NCBI GenBank assembly: GCA_000149265.1
Contig: CH002622.1
Span: 212,031 to 276,030, forward strand
DNA length: 64,000 nucleotides
Reading direction: 5' to 3'
Origin: Ciona savignyi
Lineage: Eukaryota; Chordata; Ascidiacea; Phlebobranchia; Cionidae
A program made the translations under genes and the position numbers. How positions within the stretch are numbered: position 1 is the first letter of the stretch; each line of letters begins with the position of its first letter. The notes beneath the pieces are model-generated. The model did no database searches. It saw only the letters and a program-made list of their open reading frames with translations, and was not told the origin of the DNA. Below are positions 22,438-34,373 of this stretch, in pieces.

Positions 22438-25400
22438 ATGTCTAGAACATCTCGAACCCCACGAGCGAAAAGTAGCGGTGTTCGACCTTTAGGTGCCATG
22501 CGTTTGATGCATAGCAATCCTGGTGTAGTGCGGACAAAGTAAGTGTTCTTTTAACATATCAATTACTACGATAATCAACTTTTTGTTGGTTGCAATAGGA
22601 TAGGATAGGATAGGATATTCATCTTTATCCCCGTGAATGGGAAAACCAAGGGGGTTAACACACGGGCAATCGTCATATCACCTCGCGCCCATCGTCGGGT
22701 TACCGGAGCTATTGCAGTGTGTGTGTGTTGTATATGATAGACATGTTCCTTCAATTTGGTAGAACCCATTAATCCGCTAGGTTCAGGCAATGTCCGTAAA
22801 GTTCCTTGCCCAAGGACACAGCCGACTAGCTAGCGACCAGTTTCGCAATAGCAGTATAAATACCGTTACCGATGTCTGTACAAACTGTGCTTTGATCCAA
22901 TCAAACAAAAAAACTATTTAAGAATTGAATATTCAGGTTTATCCCTATAAATGGGAAGAAAACCAAGGGCGTTAACACACGGGCAATCGTCAGATCACCT
23001 CGCGCCCATCGTCGGGTTACCGGAGCTATTGCAGTGTGTTGTGTAGTAGTACCCATTAATCTGCAGACCAACCGGTCAGATTAATAATATTAGATTCACA
23101 TATTTCCATGATCAGGCCATTGTGACATTTTGTATTGTTTCACTTACTAAGTGGCAAAAGAAATATTGCTCTACTTTCTAAGCAGGAATGATCCTGCCTT
23201 GCATATCAATCAAATACGAAAAAGCGAAACTGAAGAATTGTCACCACAACCCACCAGAGATCTTGCCAAGGAACGAGAATACCAGGTGTTTATTTGCTGA
23301 TATAGCCATAAATACCAAACTATACAAACATTACAAAATGGTAAATTGATCCTATTCATTATTGGCCTGCTCCCTATCAGAACATTGTAGGTTTAATACT
23401 TAGTTGGTGCTGCATGAGTCAATAGTCAAGTACATTCGAGCATAAAAGTTTTTCATGTAAAATTGTATAGTAATATAATTATTACAAATTAATTCTTACA
23501 TCATAGTGTAAATAGATTCCTAGACAAGGCAATAAAGGGAAGATAGTGTCAGATGTTACATTGAGAAGTAAGAATCAGGTATTTGTGAATATGAAAAGTT
23601 TGCTAGTTGGTTATGATAGTCAGTTAAATTAGATTGAGTTTAAATATTAGAGTTGCTTGTATAAAATCAAGTATAAAAAGTCTACAGTCTTTAAATAACA
23701 GCAACTGCATATTTACTACTGTGCTGACAAAAAAATGTTTAGCTGCTTCTGCATCCAAAATCAGTAAAAGTTTGTTTGGTTTCACAAGATATACTTCAAT
23801 TTGTGCAAGGTGTTTTAGTAGTTGAAGTACCAGGTAGTAAAATTTTCATGATAATATTTTTTTGCAATCCGCAATTTTTGCGTTTAGAATAATTGATTTG
23901 TATTTTTCAAGGAAAGAGAGCGGAAATTACGTGATCAGATAGCTGCGCTTCAAAACCAAATTCTGCAGTTAAAACAAGAAATTAAACAAAAGAATGATTT
24001 GAATCATCAACTACATGAAACTTTATCATTAAAAGTAACGTTAAACTTATTTATTAAAATTGTTGCCATGTTTTCTCTTTACTGGTTGTAATAATGCGTG
24101 CCAAAATAATACAATTACTGGTTAAGAGGACTGGTCAAAATAATACGTGCCAAAATAATACGTTTACTTGTTAAAAGGACTAATTAAAATAATATGTGCC
24201 AAAAGTTCTGGTTCTGGAGTTATTATATTGTGTTGAATTCGATATAGACATGGCTTTAAACTTACATGATCCATTCATAAGACAGCATTCATAAGCACCC
24301 TGTGTCTAACCAGTTGGCACAATTGCTGTGATTAAAGACCAACCATCATTGTGTTAAACAAGCTTAACGGGATAATATATTTGAAGGAGTTATTTAGAAA
24401 TACGTATATGGTTTGCAGAGAAGGATAGAATATTCATAAATGTTTATATCTGTGAATGGGAAAACCAAGGACGGTAACACATGGGCAATCGACAGATCAC
24501 CTCGCGCCCATCGTCGGGTTACCGGAGCTATTGCAGTGTGTTGTATATGATAGACACGTTCCTTCAATTGGGTAGAACCCATTAATCTGCTGGGTTCAGG
24601 CAATGTCCGTTAAGTGCCTTGCCCAAGGACACAACCAACTGGCTTGCGACCAGTATTCTACCCCTGGTAGTTACATTTTGTATAAAGTCACACGTCAAAC
24701 CAAATGTTTGGCATGAGATAAAGAGATGATGACTTGTGAGATAAATCCCCTTCATTTTCCCATTTACGGGAATAAAAACATTATTGTCCCACATAAAACT
24801 TTAACAGTTTAAAGTATGTAACACTATAACATTTCTAAAAAACATCACAATCCCCTGGTGTGACAGAATAAAGAGCACGAAGGGAATCTTCTTCAGTGTG
24901 AGGAACGAACAACCAAAGTCCAACAATCCCTGGAGGAAAGTAGATCTGCTGAGAGAGAGGCTGCCAAACAATTGGAAATCGCAACTTTAGATTTTGAAGA
25001 AAAATTAAAGAAAATTATTGAAGAGGTAAAGTGCAGTGATATGAATGATACCAGCTTTTAGACTATATAGTAAAATAAATAGCTAAAAGGTGTTAATTTA
25101 TAGGTAAAACAAATAATCAATATCTAGCGAGAATAATATTAATACCTGTATTTTTAAACAGTCTGCCAATTTTCTTAGAATAGGTGCATCTGTTGTCCAT
25201 CATATGGCCTTCAATCTGCTGCAGTCAAGTAGAATGATTTTTCGTTTTATTTGAAAAAAAATTTTTGTTTTTATTATGCACCAATTATTAATTCTATTAA
25301 AAACCAATTACTTACCCCTTAACTGTAAGATATATTATGTGATTTATACTACTGATAACAAAGGTTACAAATGTTTTTCTCACAACAGTATGAGAGAAAA

Positions 25401-26785
25401 CTGAGCGATCTAGCAGCTGAAAAAGATAAAGAACTTAAAGAAAAAGATGAAAAAATGGTCGTTTTAAAAAAAAGAATGGCGGAAAGTCTTGGTAAAAATT
25501 CAGCGTAAGTTATAGGATATTTAAATTTTATCTTCGTAAATGGAAAAAATGCAGAGAATGATCAGATAGGTAATAGTTAGATTATGTCTGTATTAAGTAA
25601 ACTGTTGGTATTAGTAAAGTAGTTATATGATAATCTCTGGTACTAAAGGTTGTTTGTAGTTCAAACCTTTAGATTTTTCGAATTACAACACCTGACGAAA
25701 TACGAGCACAATTAACGTATATGAGGTATGCCGTCATCTAATGGTGAATTCCAGCTCTTCAAGGTATTGGCAGCAGTGCGGCTAAGTAAACTAATGACAA
25801 GACTTAACTTATAATATTGACAAATGAAATCATAAGTAACATTATCTATAACTTTTCAGGGAGAGACAGCAACAACTGGAAGAATTGAAACGAGATCTCA
25901 TCAAACAATCCCAAGAAGCAAAGGAACTTCAACATAAACTGAAATATTTTCAACAGAAACCAAAACCGGTATTTAAACAAACTATGATATAATTTGATGT
26001 TATACACCTTTATCCAGTGTATCCTTATTGTACACCTTTGTATCCTTATTGTACAACTTTATCCAATATATATAACTGGGTGGTAAAATAATAACAAGCA
26101 AATACTTAATAAACAACTATAAAATCCTGCTACAGTGTGAAAACTGCACGAAGCTCGAAGAGAAATTAGAAGAAAAAATTCTCCAAATTCGTCTAAAAGA
26201 AAAAACAATAAATGACTTGCAAGGCATTGGAAGGAAAATGCAATTACAGCTCCATCAACAGGTTAGTTGAGTTGAATATCGCCCCAATATTGTAAAAGCT
26301 GTTCATAAACAAATTTAAGAAACCATTATTCAAGTATATGTATTAGCGTTAAAAATCTACAATATTTATGTAAATTGTTTCTTCACATCATTTAATGTAT
26401 ATATCGTACCTTTTTAAGCATTACTGATTTTTACAACAAAAGCTAACACTTTAAAAATAATATTTATAACTGATTAATTACATTCGGATAAAGTACAGAC
26501 AGTAAACAGTACAGTTTCTTATAATTTTAATTCTAATTCTCCGAAATAAATATATACAGATGAAATGGGTAGGATAGTTAACATTGTTCGGAATTATGAT
26601 TAGTTGACAACAAAAACATTCAAATGACTCTACAGCACAGACATAAAGTTATGAAGGAAGAACAAAATGCAGAAAAGCATAGAATGTTGTGTAAAAGGGC
26701 AGGAATCAAAATCGCTATCACTTCTCATGTCAGTCATTACCAGTTCAAGAAGCAAGGGTCTCTTCAGCAGAAAAAAGAATTGTGA
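22438..26785 (+). CDS. Coiled-coil protein of unknown function, 327 aa
   Basis: Exons: 22438-22538, 23186-23285, 23912-24034, 24867-25025, 25389-25504, 25860-25968, 26136-26261 and 26636-26785 (TGA). All introns are GT-AG, junction phases agree and the sum is exactly 327 codons plus stop. The first ~35 residues are basic and rich in Ser/Arg/Pro (MSRTSRTPRAKSS). From about residue 68 the protein is almost continuously Glu/Lys/Gln/Leu-rich with heptad spacing, so it should form a long coiled coil. A CENC pair starts the seventh exon. The last ~30 residues leave the coil and are basic. No signal peptide or membrane segment. I do not recognise the family; a cytoskeletal, centrosomal or ciliary structural role is a guess from the coil alone. 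Confidence 0.82.
22598..22849 (-). repeat. tRNA-derived SINE lacking the very head
   Basis: Has the longest tail in the window, four GGATA units at 22598-22617 (ATCCT on the element strand). Head is cut after GCGACCAG. In the first intron of the coiled-coil gene. Confidence 0.8.
22926..23083 (-). repeat. tRNA-derived SINE with internal deletion
   Basis: Tail and core present; about 120 bp of the head side deleted, leaving only the outermost ACCAACCGGTCAG. Confidence 0.65.
24080..24200 (+). repeat. Imperfect ~60-bp tandem repeat
   Basis: Two to three units built around AATAATACGTGCCAAAATAA and a GTTAAAAGGACT-like spacer, in the third intron of the coiled-coil gene. Confidence 0.6.
24423..24658 (-). 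repeat. tRNA-derived SINE lacking the head
   Basis: Body and tail complete with one small insertion near the tail (ATAAATGTTTATATC). In the third intron of the coiled-coil gene. Confidence 0.75.
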
Positions 26786-28387
26786 AAAACTAATTTGATA
26801 TTTGTACTATTGTACCATGAACATGTTATTTAGTTGCCAAGTTTGTAAACAACAGGATAGTACTGGAATAAAAATGTGTACCTGTGTTAAAGTCATTTCA
26901 TTTAAAAAAAATCGAATACAAAAGTATATGTCTGTATTAGACAGTAAGTGTCAGCATAGCACTGCAACCAACATACTATTGTGTTTTATCTTTTTTCAGC
27001 ACTGCAAGGGGTTATAAATAACTATATCTGTATTTATATAATTTGCATTCATAATAAACAGTTGAATAATTTCAATCCTAGGATATTATACTTCAGAAAT
27101 GGGAGGAAAGAGAAAACAGAAATGAATAATAAGTTAGAGTGTGGTGAGTTTTGAGTTGGTTTGAATACCAAATATAAAGATTTGAACTGGTCTTGTGTGC
27201 CTCTAAAACAATTCTAGGCAGTATGTAAAGATTGTGCATTGTTTAACTAGTTTGCTGTCAGTGAAACACAAAAAATTATTTGTGACTTCGTGTATTACAA
27301 TGTCGGATTTAATTTTTAAAAGATTTTTGTAATTTTAAAATAAGACTTTTTATATTGTTATATAAAAGGCTTGAAATGTGTTTCCATATGATATTGGCTA
27401 TCTATTAATTTCATATAACTCTTTATTGTATTGGGATAGGTGATAGAATATTTCGTTTTAGTAATGTAAGAGGAGTGTGTTATCACCCAATCAATTGTTA
27501 ATCCCCTTACCCGTACCAAAGCTATTCGAGTGTACTGTGTGCCATGTTTCTTTAGTTTTAGACCGGTTTCAGACAACATCTGTTAAGTATAACCAATAAC
27601 ACACAGACTTTTGACACTCTAAAACAGGCATGGGTAACATACAGTCCAGAATTTTTTTGCTGTCCTGTAGACTGTATCTAACCATATCCTGTAATGTGGC
27701 CCTTGCATAGTAATTAAATATGTAGTTAAGATATTGAATACTATTCATGTAATAATCCGGCCCACCAAGGACTTTATTTTTTCCAAATCTGGTCCGCCGA
27801 CTAGAGAGGTTGCCCAACCCTGCTCTAAGAAATACTAGGTTAACGTTTAAAAACATTGTTTTACAACTTTAGGACCACGTCCTTGATGGTATGAAGACCA
27901 AGAAATAAAACTAAAAGATGATGCGCAATGGTCTACCTCTGTCAAAGGTGCTTGCCATGACAATTTCTTTTATGCATTTCTACTTTATGCTTTGAACTTC
28001 AAGAATTTTCCGCAATGATTATTCCAAAAAAGCAACTACCTATCATCTGTTTTGGCTCATTTTACCTTTGTAAATGTAGTTTTGCAATATCCCTGTGTTA
28101 GTTTTACCACCAGGAATACTGGTTCATTTTTAGTTTAATTGGAATTTAGATTTTGAGCTTGTAGAAGTAGAATTACAGTATCCAATACATCAATCCAAAG
28201 TTAAGTATGAAAATTTATTAATGAACATTGAAAGTAAGTTGGACCATACTGCACCAACCTTACATGTTTTACTTTGTTTCCAATGCAAAATTAATTATTA
28301 AGTCAACACTTTTGTAATTTTCTAAAAACAGATCAAACTGTTTTTTACATATGAATGTGAAATATAATGATCATACAAAAATATGTC
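26786..28387. other. Region between two convergent genes, no gene recognised
   Basis: Holds the 3' flanks of the coiled-coil gene and TIMM10. AATAAA-type signals occur near 27055. A minus-strand stretch around 27420-27570 weakly resembles a decayed SINE. Nothing else is supported. Confidence 0.5.
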
Positions 28388-29174
28388 TCATCTTTGCGCC
28401 ACATTTGGTGGGATACTAGTTGAGTTTGGTGACATTTTACTCATAGCCTCTTCATCACTTTGTGACATGTCCGTCAATTTTTTACCAATTTGTTCGTGAA
28501 TGTCCAAGTATTTAGCGACACACCGATCTATGCAAACAGCCTCCCCTTTCTCCAAGTCACTAGTGTCGTATCGAGTGCTGATGCACTTCTTGTGGCAGCT
28601 GTTTGTCATCCTGGAGTCAAAAATTACACTTACATGGATGATCCTAAGATTTAGTTAAGATTGATCCTAAGATTAGTTTATGCCCAGTCAAGTTACTTAA
28701 GTTATAGTAATGTTAAATATGATGAAAATATTGTTATATAGTTTTTGTTTCACTATACCACCGGATTTGGCCGACATTTACTATATGCCTTGCACTGTAC
28801 AAAAAGTACAGTAAACCACATGCCCATGACTAACTGGTGGCACATAAATGTTTTTTTGTATAACTACCCCACTTACATCATTGTGAAAATTATGGTTTAC
28901 ACGTAATAATGTCGTAGCCAATTTTTACTGGTACGACTGATTTATAATTAGTAGGCCTGCTCATAACCGTCTGGCCTATCCAAGAACTCAACTAACTAGC
29001 AGCTGGTTCTGATGCAAATAAGCAAAGAAAGGGTGCTAACATCAAAACACGATTCAAGCAATTATCGCCTTAAACAAACTGCCGCAACAGTATCAGTACT
29101 AACCTATTGTACATATCCGCCATCATTTCAACTTCTAGCTCGGCTGCCAACTTCTGGGCTTCTTGTGGATCCAT
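28388..29174 (-). CDS. TIMM10: Mitochondrial import chaperone subunit Tim10, 97 aa
   Basis: Two exons, 29104-29174 and 28388-28610, joined within an Arg codon, give 97 residues. Vertebrate TIMM10 is about 90. The start MDP.(E)[13 protein letters not shown] is nearly identical to vertebrate Tim10, and the twin CX3C signature is present as CHKKC and CIDRC, spaced by 16 residues. Tim10 forms a hexamer with Tim9 in the mitochondrial intermembrane space and escorts hydrophobic carrier precursors to the TIM22 complex. The ATG is 448 bp from the divergent UFC1 ATG. Five bases before the ATG an acceptor-like CAATCAG occurs, which may be a trans-splice site. Identification is firm; the tail after the second CX3C is less conserved. 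Confidence 0.95.
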
Positions 29175-29622
29175 TATTTCTGATTGTTGTCACGATAATC
29201 CCACATATAACAACAACAGGCGTTGGTAGTAAACGCACTAAAACTCAATCGGCGGTCGCGATTTACTTACTATTGCAATAGTGTTCACACATGCTCAGTG
29301 TTGCACCTTAAAAAATACGAATTGTTCAGTTACGTTGGAGTAAATTATAACTCCCTCTATTATCTTAAAATTATAAAATTTATTTAATTAACAATTATGG
29401 AGGTTGTTAAACTTAAAGTATACTCTTTACAATTAAACGAAAAAACTATTTATATTTTTTCAAAAAATATTTATTGAGGCAACACTGTGTATGTTTTGCG
29501 GTGTGTTGATATCAGTGGACGTTATCGTGTAAGAACACCGGGGCGGTTGAACAGTTCACCAAAAGCACATATTTATAGTTTAAGGTTTCTTTTATTGATA
29601 AAATTGGTGCAGATATAGAATC
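29175..29622. promoter_or_regulatory. Shared upstream region of TIMM10 and UFC1
   Basis: 448 bp between two divergent start codons. AT-rich, with no repeat and no clear TATA box. Probably a bidirectional promoter. It contains acceptor-like AGs close to both ATGs. Confidence 0.45.
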
Positions 29623-32057
29623 ATGGTGGATGCAGCTACAAGAAAAACTCTCTCAAATATTCCTCTGTTAACAATTAAAACAGGACCACGAGATCGCGAT
29701 GCTTGGGTTAACAGACTGAAAGAGGAATACCTTGCACTTATTACAGTGAGTATAGTTTTTCTAATTCGTTTTTACAAAATTGTGGACCTAAAAAGAATTG
29801 TGTGTAATAAGCCTGACTAAATTAGACCTGGGGTAGTGCGGCGGATGATTAGCTAATTTGTAGTTAGTGAATTAATGGGTTGAGATCATAAGAAAACAAT
29901 TGGGCATCATCGATCTCTGTAGCTCCATGTCCGTCTCCATACTTTGGTGGATTGGTGTATCGCATTTCAGTTGAAAGGTTGCAGCTTCGAAACCTGTCAC
30001 TAGCTAGTCGTTTGTGTCATTGAGCCAATATGGAAAGTACGGCAGCTGCACACTCAAGTTTTATTTTTCCCTGCGTTTTTGCACACTTGGGTAATTTCAC
30101 ACATGCTCGTGAGCTGGCAGTATAAACATCGTATAATTTCCAACAAACCTGTAAACCTATCTCTGGACCTCGGGTAATTTACTGTCAGTACGTTTTTTGT
30201 TAATGTTAGCTGATGGACACAATAGATTTAGGATATAATAATATGTTTGTTTAAGATTTTTACAAAATAGTAATAAAAAGAAGATTTTGTGCACACTTGA
30301 AGTGTGCACTCTTGGACATTTGCATACTGCTCACTTAAATATTTGGCGTGTGCACACTCGAGATCTCGGCGAAAATTGACGTACTTTCCATACGGGTCAT
30401 TGAGCAAGAGACTTTACGGACATTGCCTGAACCCAGCAAATTAATGGGTTCTACCAAGGTGAAGCAACGTGTCTATCATACACAACACACTGCAATAGCT
30501 CCGATAACCCGACGATGGGCGCGAGGTGGTCTGACGATTTCCTGCGTGTTAACCCCCTTGGTTTTTGCACTTGAATACTGTATCCTATCCATGTGCAGCC
30601 ATGATACCACTCAGTGTTAAAATTAGTGGGTTGTCGATGGTTATGTTTCGTTTTAATTAAATTTTATGGAAAATACCACCAAACTTTAAATTTATTTTTA
30701 ATGCAAAATTATTAAATAACGTTGTGTTAAAAATTAGCATGTTCTGCGTAACTATTTATATTTATGATGTACACATATTAAGACAAACTCTTTGTTTTAC
30801 AGTATGTGGGTTCACTATTAATATACAAAGCGACTGTAAAAATACATCTGTCTGTTTCTTTCATCAGTGTTGTGTTGTGTTTGTCTAGTGGTTAAGCTTG
30901 GTGATAATAACCAGATAGGTTTTGTTTTAATGCACACCCTGCCCACATTTTGTTACTGTACTTAAACAAGGCCATTTATTTTCATTGCTTCAACTTAGTG
31001 TATTAAACCTCAATGTTAAACGTAACTATTTATATTTATGGTGTACAAAGTATTTGTTTTACAGTATGTGAAAAACAACAAGGAAAATGACAACGACTGG
31101 TTCAGACTTGAATCCAACAAAGATGGAACTAAATGGTTCGGAAAATGTTGGTTTATCATGGATTTAAAAAAATATGAATTTGGAATCGAATTCGATGTAA
31201 GTGGTTAGGTCAGTTGTGCTGATTTGTTGGCAGTTTAATAATTTAAAAAAAAATCACCAGTAAAAGTATAAGTAATAACAGATTAAGTCATTTTTTAACC
31301 TGAATCATTTTTTTTGTGTTTTAATACAAATCAAAGTTTAATTGAAAAGTTAGATATTTAAGATTTAAGTGGAGTGTAGTTTTAAATTATTAATTTCTGA
31401 GAAACCAAAATAATTTAATGGTTTGTTTTACAGATCCCAATCACTTATCCAACTACTGCCCCAGAAATTGCATTACCAGAACTTGATGGTAAGACTGCAA
31501 AAATGTACAGAGGAGGAAAAATATGTTTAACTGACCACTTTAAACCACTTTGGGCAAGAAATGTCCCCAAATTTGGAATCGCTCATGCCATGGCATTGGG
31601 GGTATGTAGGCTGGTTTTTCAGTTTTTATTGCGATATGGTAAGGGGTGAAAAATGCACCATCTCTTTGCAAATGACCTCCCTAATGTGATCAAATTTTCT
31701 TCTTAAATTCGTCCTAAAAATAAACTATTTTTATATAAATGGTAATATAAGTATGATAGTAACCATGCTGCCAACATATAATAATGTGACAACCAACTTT
31801 TGCATCCATACAGATAAATTACAGCTTTAATACATTCTTGCCTAATTTACTATTTCCACTGGTGATGATTGTTGTAAATTGTCAGTTTTACGGCATATAT
31901 TAAGGCTGTATGCCTTTTCCTAAATTATACCAGCACTGGTATTACAAATTACAATATTTCTAAATGTTTGTTTTTCTTACAGCTGGGACCATGGCTTGCA
32001 GTGGAAATCCCTGATTTAATTGAGAAAGGATTAGTCAAACACAGTGACGAAAAATAA
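29623..32057 (+). CDS. UFC1: UFM1-conjugating enzyme (E2), 165 aa
   Basis: Exons: 29623-29745, 31065-31196, 31434-31601 and 31983-32057, all phase 0, give 165 residues (human UFC1 has 167). It aligns along its full length, e.g. [20 protein letters not shown] and [11 protein letters not shown]. The catalytic cysteine lies in [10 protein letters not shown] at residue 116, the same number as in human UFC1. UFC1 takes UFM1 from the E1 UBA5 and hands it to the UFL1 ligase complex at the ER, where it acts in ribosome quality control. AATAAA at 32281-32286 is a likely polyadenylation signal. The 1.3-kb first intron contains the nested SINE/MITE insertion. An AG 9 bases before the ATG (GGTGCAG) resembles a trans-splice acceptor. 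Confidence 0.97.
29935..30570 (+). repeat. tRNA-derived SINE split by a nested foldback element
   Basis: Head part about 29935-30025, body and core 30396-30570; between them sits the 370-bp element at 30026-30395. The tail is missing, as the copy breaks off after CCCCCTTGGTTTT. Confidence 0.8.
30026..30395 (+). mobile_element. 370-bp foldback (MITE-like) element, family 3, with 10-bp target duplication
   Basis: Inserted into a SINE: GTC ATTGAGC stands directly before (30016-30025) and after (30396-30405) as an exact 10-base repeat. Its ends are inverted copies around TATGGAAAGTACG, and GTGTGCAC-like blocks are repeated just inside. It is non-coding. A second copy lies reversed at 54404-54772. 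Ends and duplication length would fit a Mutator-like (9-10 bp) source better than hAT (8 bp), but the superfamily is uncertain. Confidence 0.85.
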
Positions 32058-32416
32058 CATAAATTAAAATATTCATTTTTATACATTTCTGTTAAGACAA
32101 TTGCAGTCCAAGGCGATGTGGATTTTGACATCAGGAATATTTAAGTTTGGTTTCAGATATTTTTTTGTAGATAAATTGGTGGAAGTTTTACATGTTGACT
32201 GATGATAAACTACATTTTACAAAGTTTTGTTTATTTTAAGTGTCCGAATGCACAATTGTTTTACTCTCTGAAAGGTGTGCAATAAATTGCAAAAGAAACA
32301 AAAATCTTCTCAGATTTTTTAACTTTGGTTTAATGGAAATTGCGAGTTATTTTTCACATAATATTGTTATATGTGAAAAAGGAAAGTACATTATTAAATG
32401 AATATTAGTCTAAAAT

Positions 32417-32689
32417 TCAACCAAAATCTCCCTTTCTGCCACGAAAACGTGTTCGCATATCCAGAATAGATCTTCTGCATTTCATATATGAATAGCTTAG
32501 ATTGCGGCATAAGTCCGGGACATCTTCAGCAGACGGCGAAAAACATTCTTTTACGCTTCGGTTGTATTTCCTTACGCAATCACTTTCGATAATACATTTC
32601 TTCAATTCGTCTCGTATTCTACAACAGGCGACATGTTGTTTATCCTCAAAACCGGTATCATCATTTACTACTACGCGCTTGGCGGACAT
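32417..32689 (-). CDS. COA5: Cytochrome c oxidase assembly factor 5, 90 aa
   Basis: Single exon from ATG at 32689 to TGA at 32417-32419. The C-terminal half matches COA5 (vertebrate form 74 aa), with KCRRSILDMRTRFRGRKG nearly as in human. Paired cysteines are spaced C-x9-C (CRIRDELKKC and CRNLSYSYMKC), as in twin CX9C proteins oxidised by the MIA40 pathway in the mitochondrial intermembrane space. COA5 is needed for an early step of complex IV assembly. The N-terminus is about 16 residues longer than in human. It converges on UFC1 with 359 bp between the stops. Directly upstream of the ATG, TCCAAACAG resembles a splice acceptor. Confidence 0.93.
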   Translation of the reverse strand: MSAKRVVVNDDTGFEDKQHVACCRIRDELKKCIIESDCVRKYNRSVKECFSPSAEDVPDLCRNLSYSYMKCRRSILDMRTRFRGRKGDFG

Positions 32690-34373
32690 GCTGCTGTTTG
32701 GATAAGAAATAAACCAGTTAAATATTAGATATTTCCAACATTTACGTTATTTGCGGGTGTTCCACAAATAAGTATTTAACGACAACGTACAGAAATTGCT
32801 ACATTTATAACACCATGGTGAAAACAGCACTTTGCCAAAAAAAACGCCACAAACATCATATTCCTACCAGTGACGTCACAGGTAATGATACGCATGAGTT
32901 ACTTCGCATAGAAATCATTGAACTGGCCGATGTGCAAGCATAGATTAGGATGGGGTATTTCAAAGTTTGGCGTTATATTTATACTCAAGATAAAATAATC
33001 ATGTCCATTCACAAAAGGTATTACCTGTTACTCACCGTCAGGTTTCTTAATATATTGCAGTGTATTAAACAATAAAAACACCGCTACGCTTTTTGTTAAA
33101 ACAGTGTGTTCATATCGTCGTCTACTAAGTAGGAACAGAACATTCATGTTTTATCCCAGTCAAAGGGAAAAACGCATGGCCCGTTATCACTTATTCAATC
33201 GTCAGATTTTTCGATATTAGTACTTTTTTGTGTGGTACCCAGACCTCTTCTAAACAGACACAACACGACAGATTTAATAATTAATTTTAACAGTTTATAA
33301 TTAGGTTTATGTTATCCATCTGTTGCATGTATACTTGTAATTTACTTCAAACTTAAAGATAAAGGCGGACAATCTCTGGTGAGATATGACACTGTTCTTA
33401 AATGGCTAAAAACCTAAACAACTATAGCAATAATTTGGTCGTCGGCCTTATGCGGAATTATGGAACGACGCATTGCCAACATATTATTTTTTTATTTTTT
33501 TTTAACTGATTCAAGTTTCGAACCCATGATGGGCGCGTCACTAGGACCGTTTTTAAAGGAGTTGGTATATGTATCGGTCGCGTTTAACCATTCGGCCAAA
33601 TGAGCATACCCAACATATTAATTTCAACAAAATAAACGTAGGCCATAACTAACATCGCCCTTATTAGGTAATTTGGCCAATATAATTCCCTGTAGATAAT
33701 TAGTCGGTACGGAAAATATTTACACCGGACATGCTATCCCGCACCTATATATATATATATATGCGCTCATTGTTTTGCAAAATGCGGTATTAATACGCAC
33801 TACAATGTTGTGCAATTAGAATAATTTATTTTTATGTGGATGTGAGATGGTCTAAATGATTTCCGGGTGTTGAGTGAATGCGAATTAACCTCGCGTTAAA
33901 ATTTGTAGCGAAGGTTTGACCGCCAAACCGAAGGACATGTGATTAGGTAAGCACTAAACATACGGATTATATACAAGACCCTTAGTATAACGCCTATAAC
34001 GGTGGCAAAAGCTTAATGCGACAATGCGCCTAACTGGAATTGATTGGTGGTTATAGGCTACAAATTTAAAATTAGAGTCTACAAATTTAGGTGAAAGTTG
34101 TAACAGCTACCGCACAACTATGGCCACCTGGTATTATGACTGGCTGTCTGTCAGTCGTGTGTTACACAAAGACTGATGCTTGTCCACTTAAGGAAGGACA
34201 TACACTAATATCTAGCTGCCTTATGATGGGCATTTTCAGGTAAATTTGCTTCGACATGTTATATGTCTTGAACCTACAACCAACAAATACGTACTCAATG
34301 GGAAAAAGGCGTTTTATTCGGAGGATATAGATAAATAACAGTTTCATCAGTATAAAAAAAGAAAATAAAATTA
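32690..34373. other. Intergenic stretch without a recognisable gene
   Basis: Between COA5 and the end of the trefoil-trypsin gene. Holds a decayed SINE piece near 33135-33200, a tRNA-like repeat at 33512-33603 and an AT dinucleotide run at 33748-33762. ATTTTATT-type sequence near 34311 could be the polyadenylation signal (minus strand) of the trefoil-trypsin gene. Confidence 0.5.
33512..33603 (-). repeat. Short tRNA-like repeat (second family)
   Basis: Well kept: AGTTTCGAACCCATGATGGG (box B side) to GGTCGCGTTTAACCATTCGG (box A side). Confidence 0.65.
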
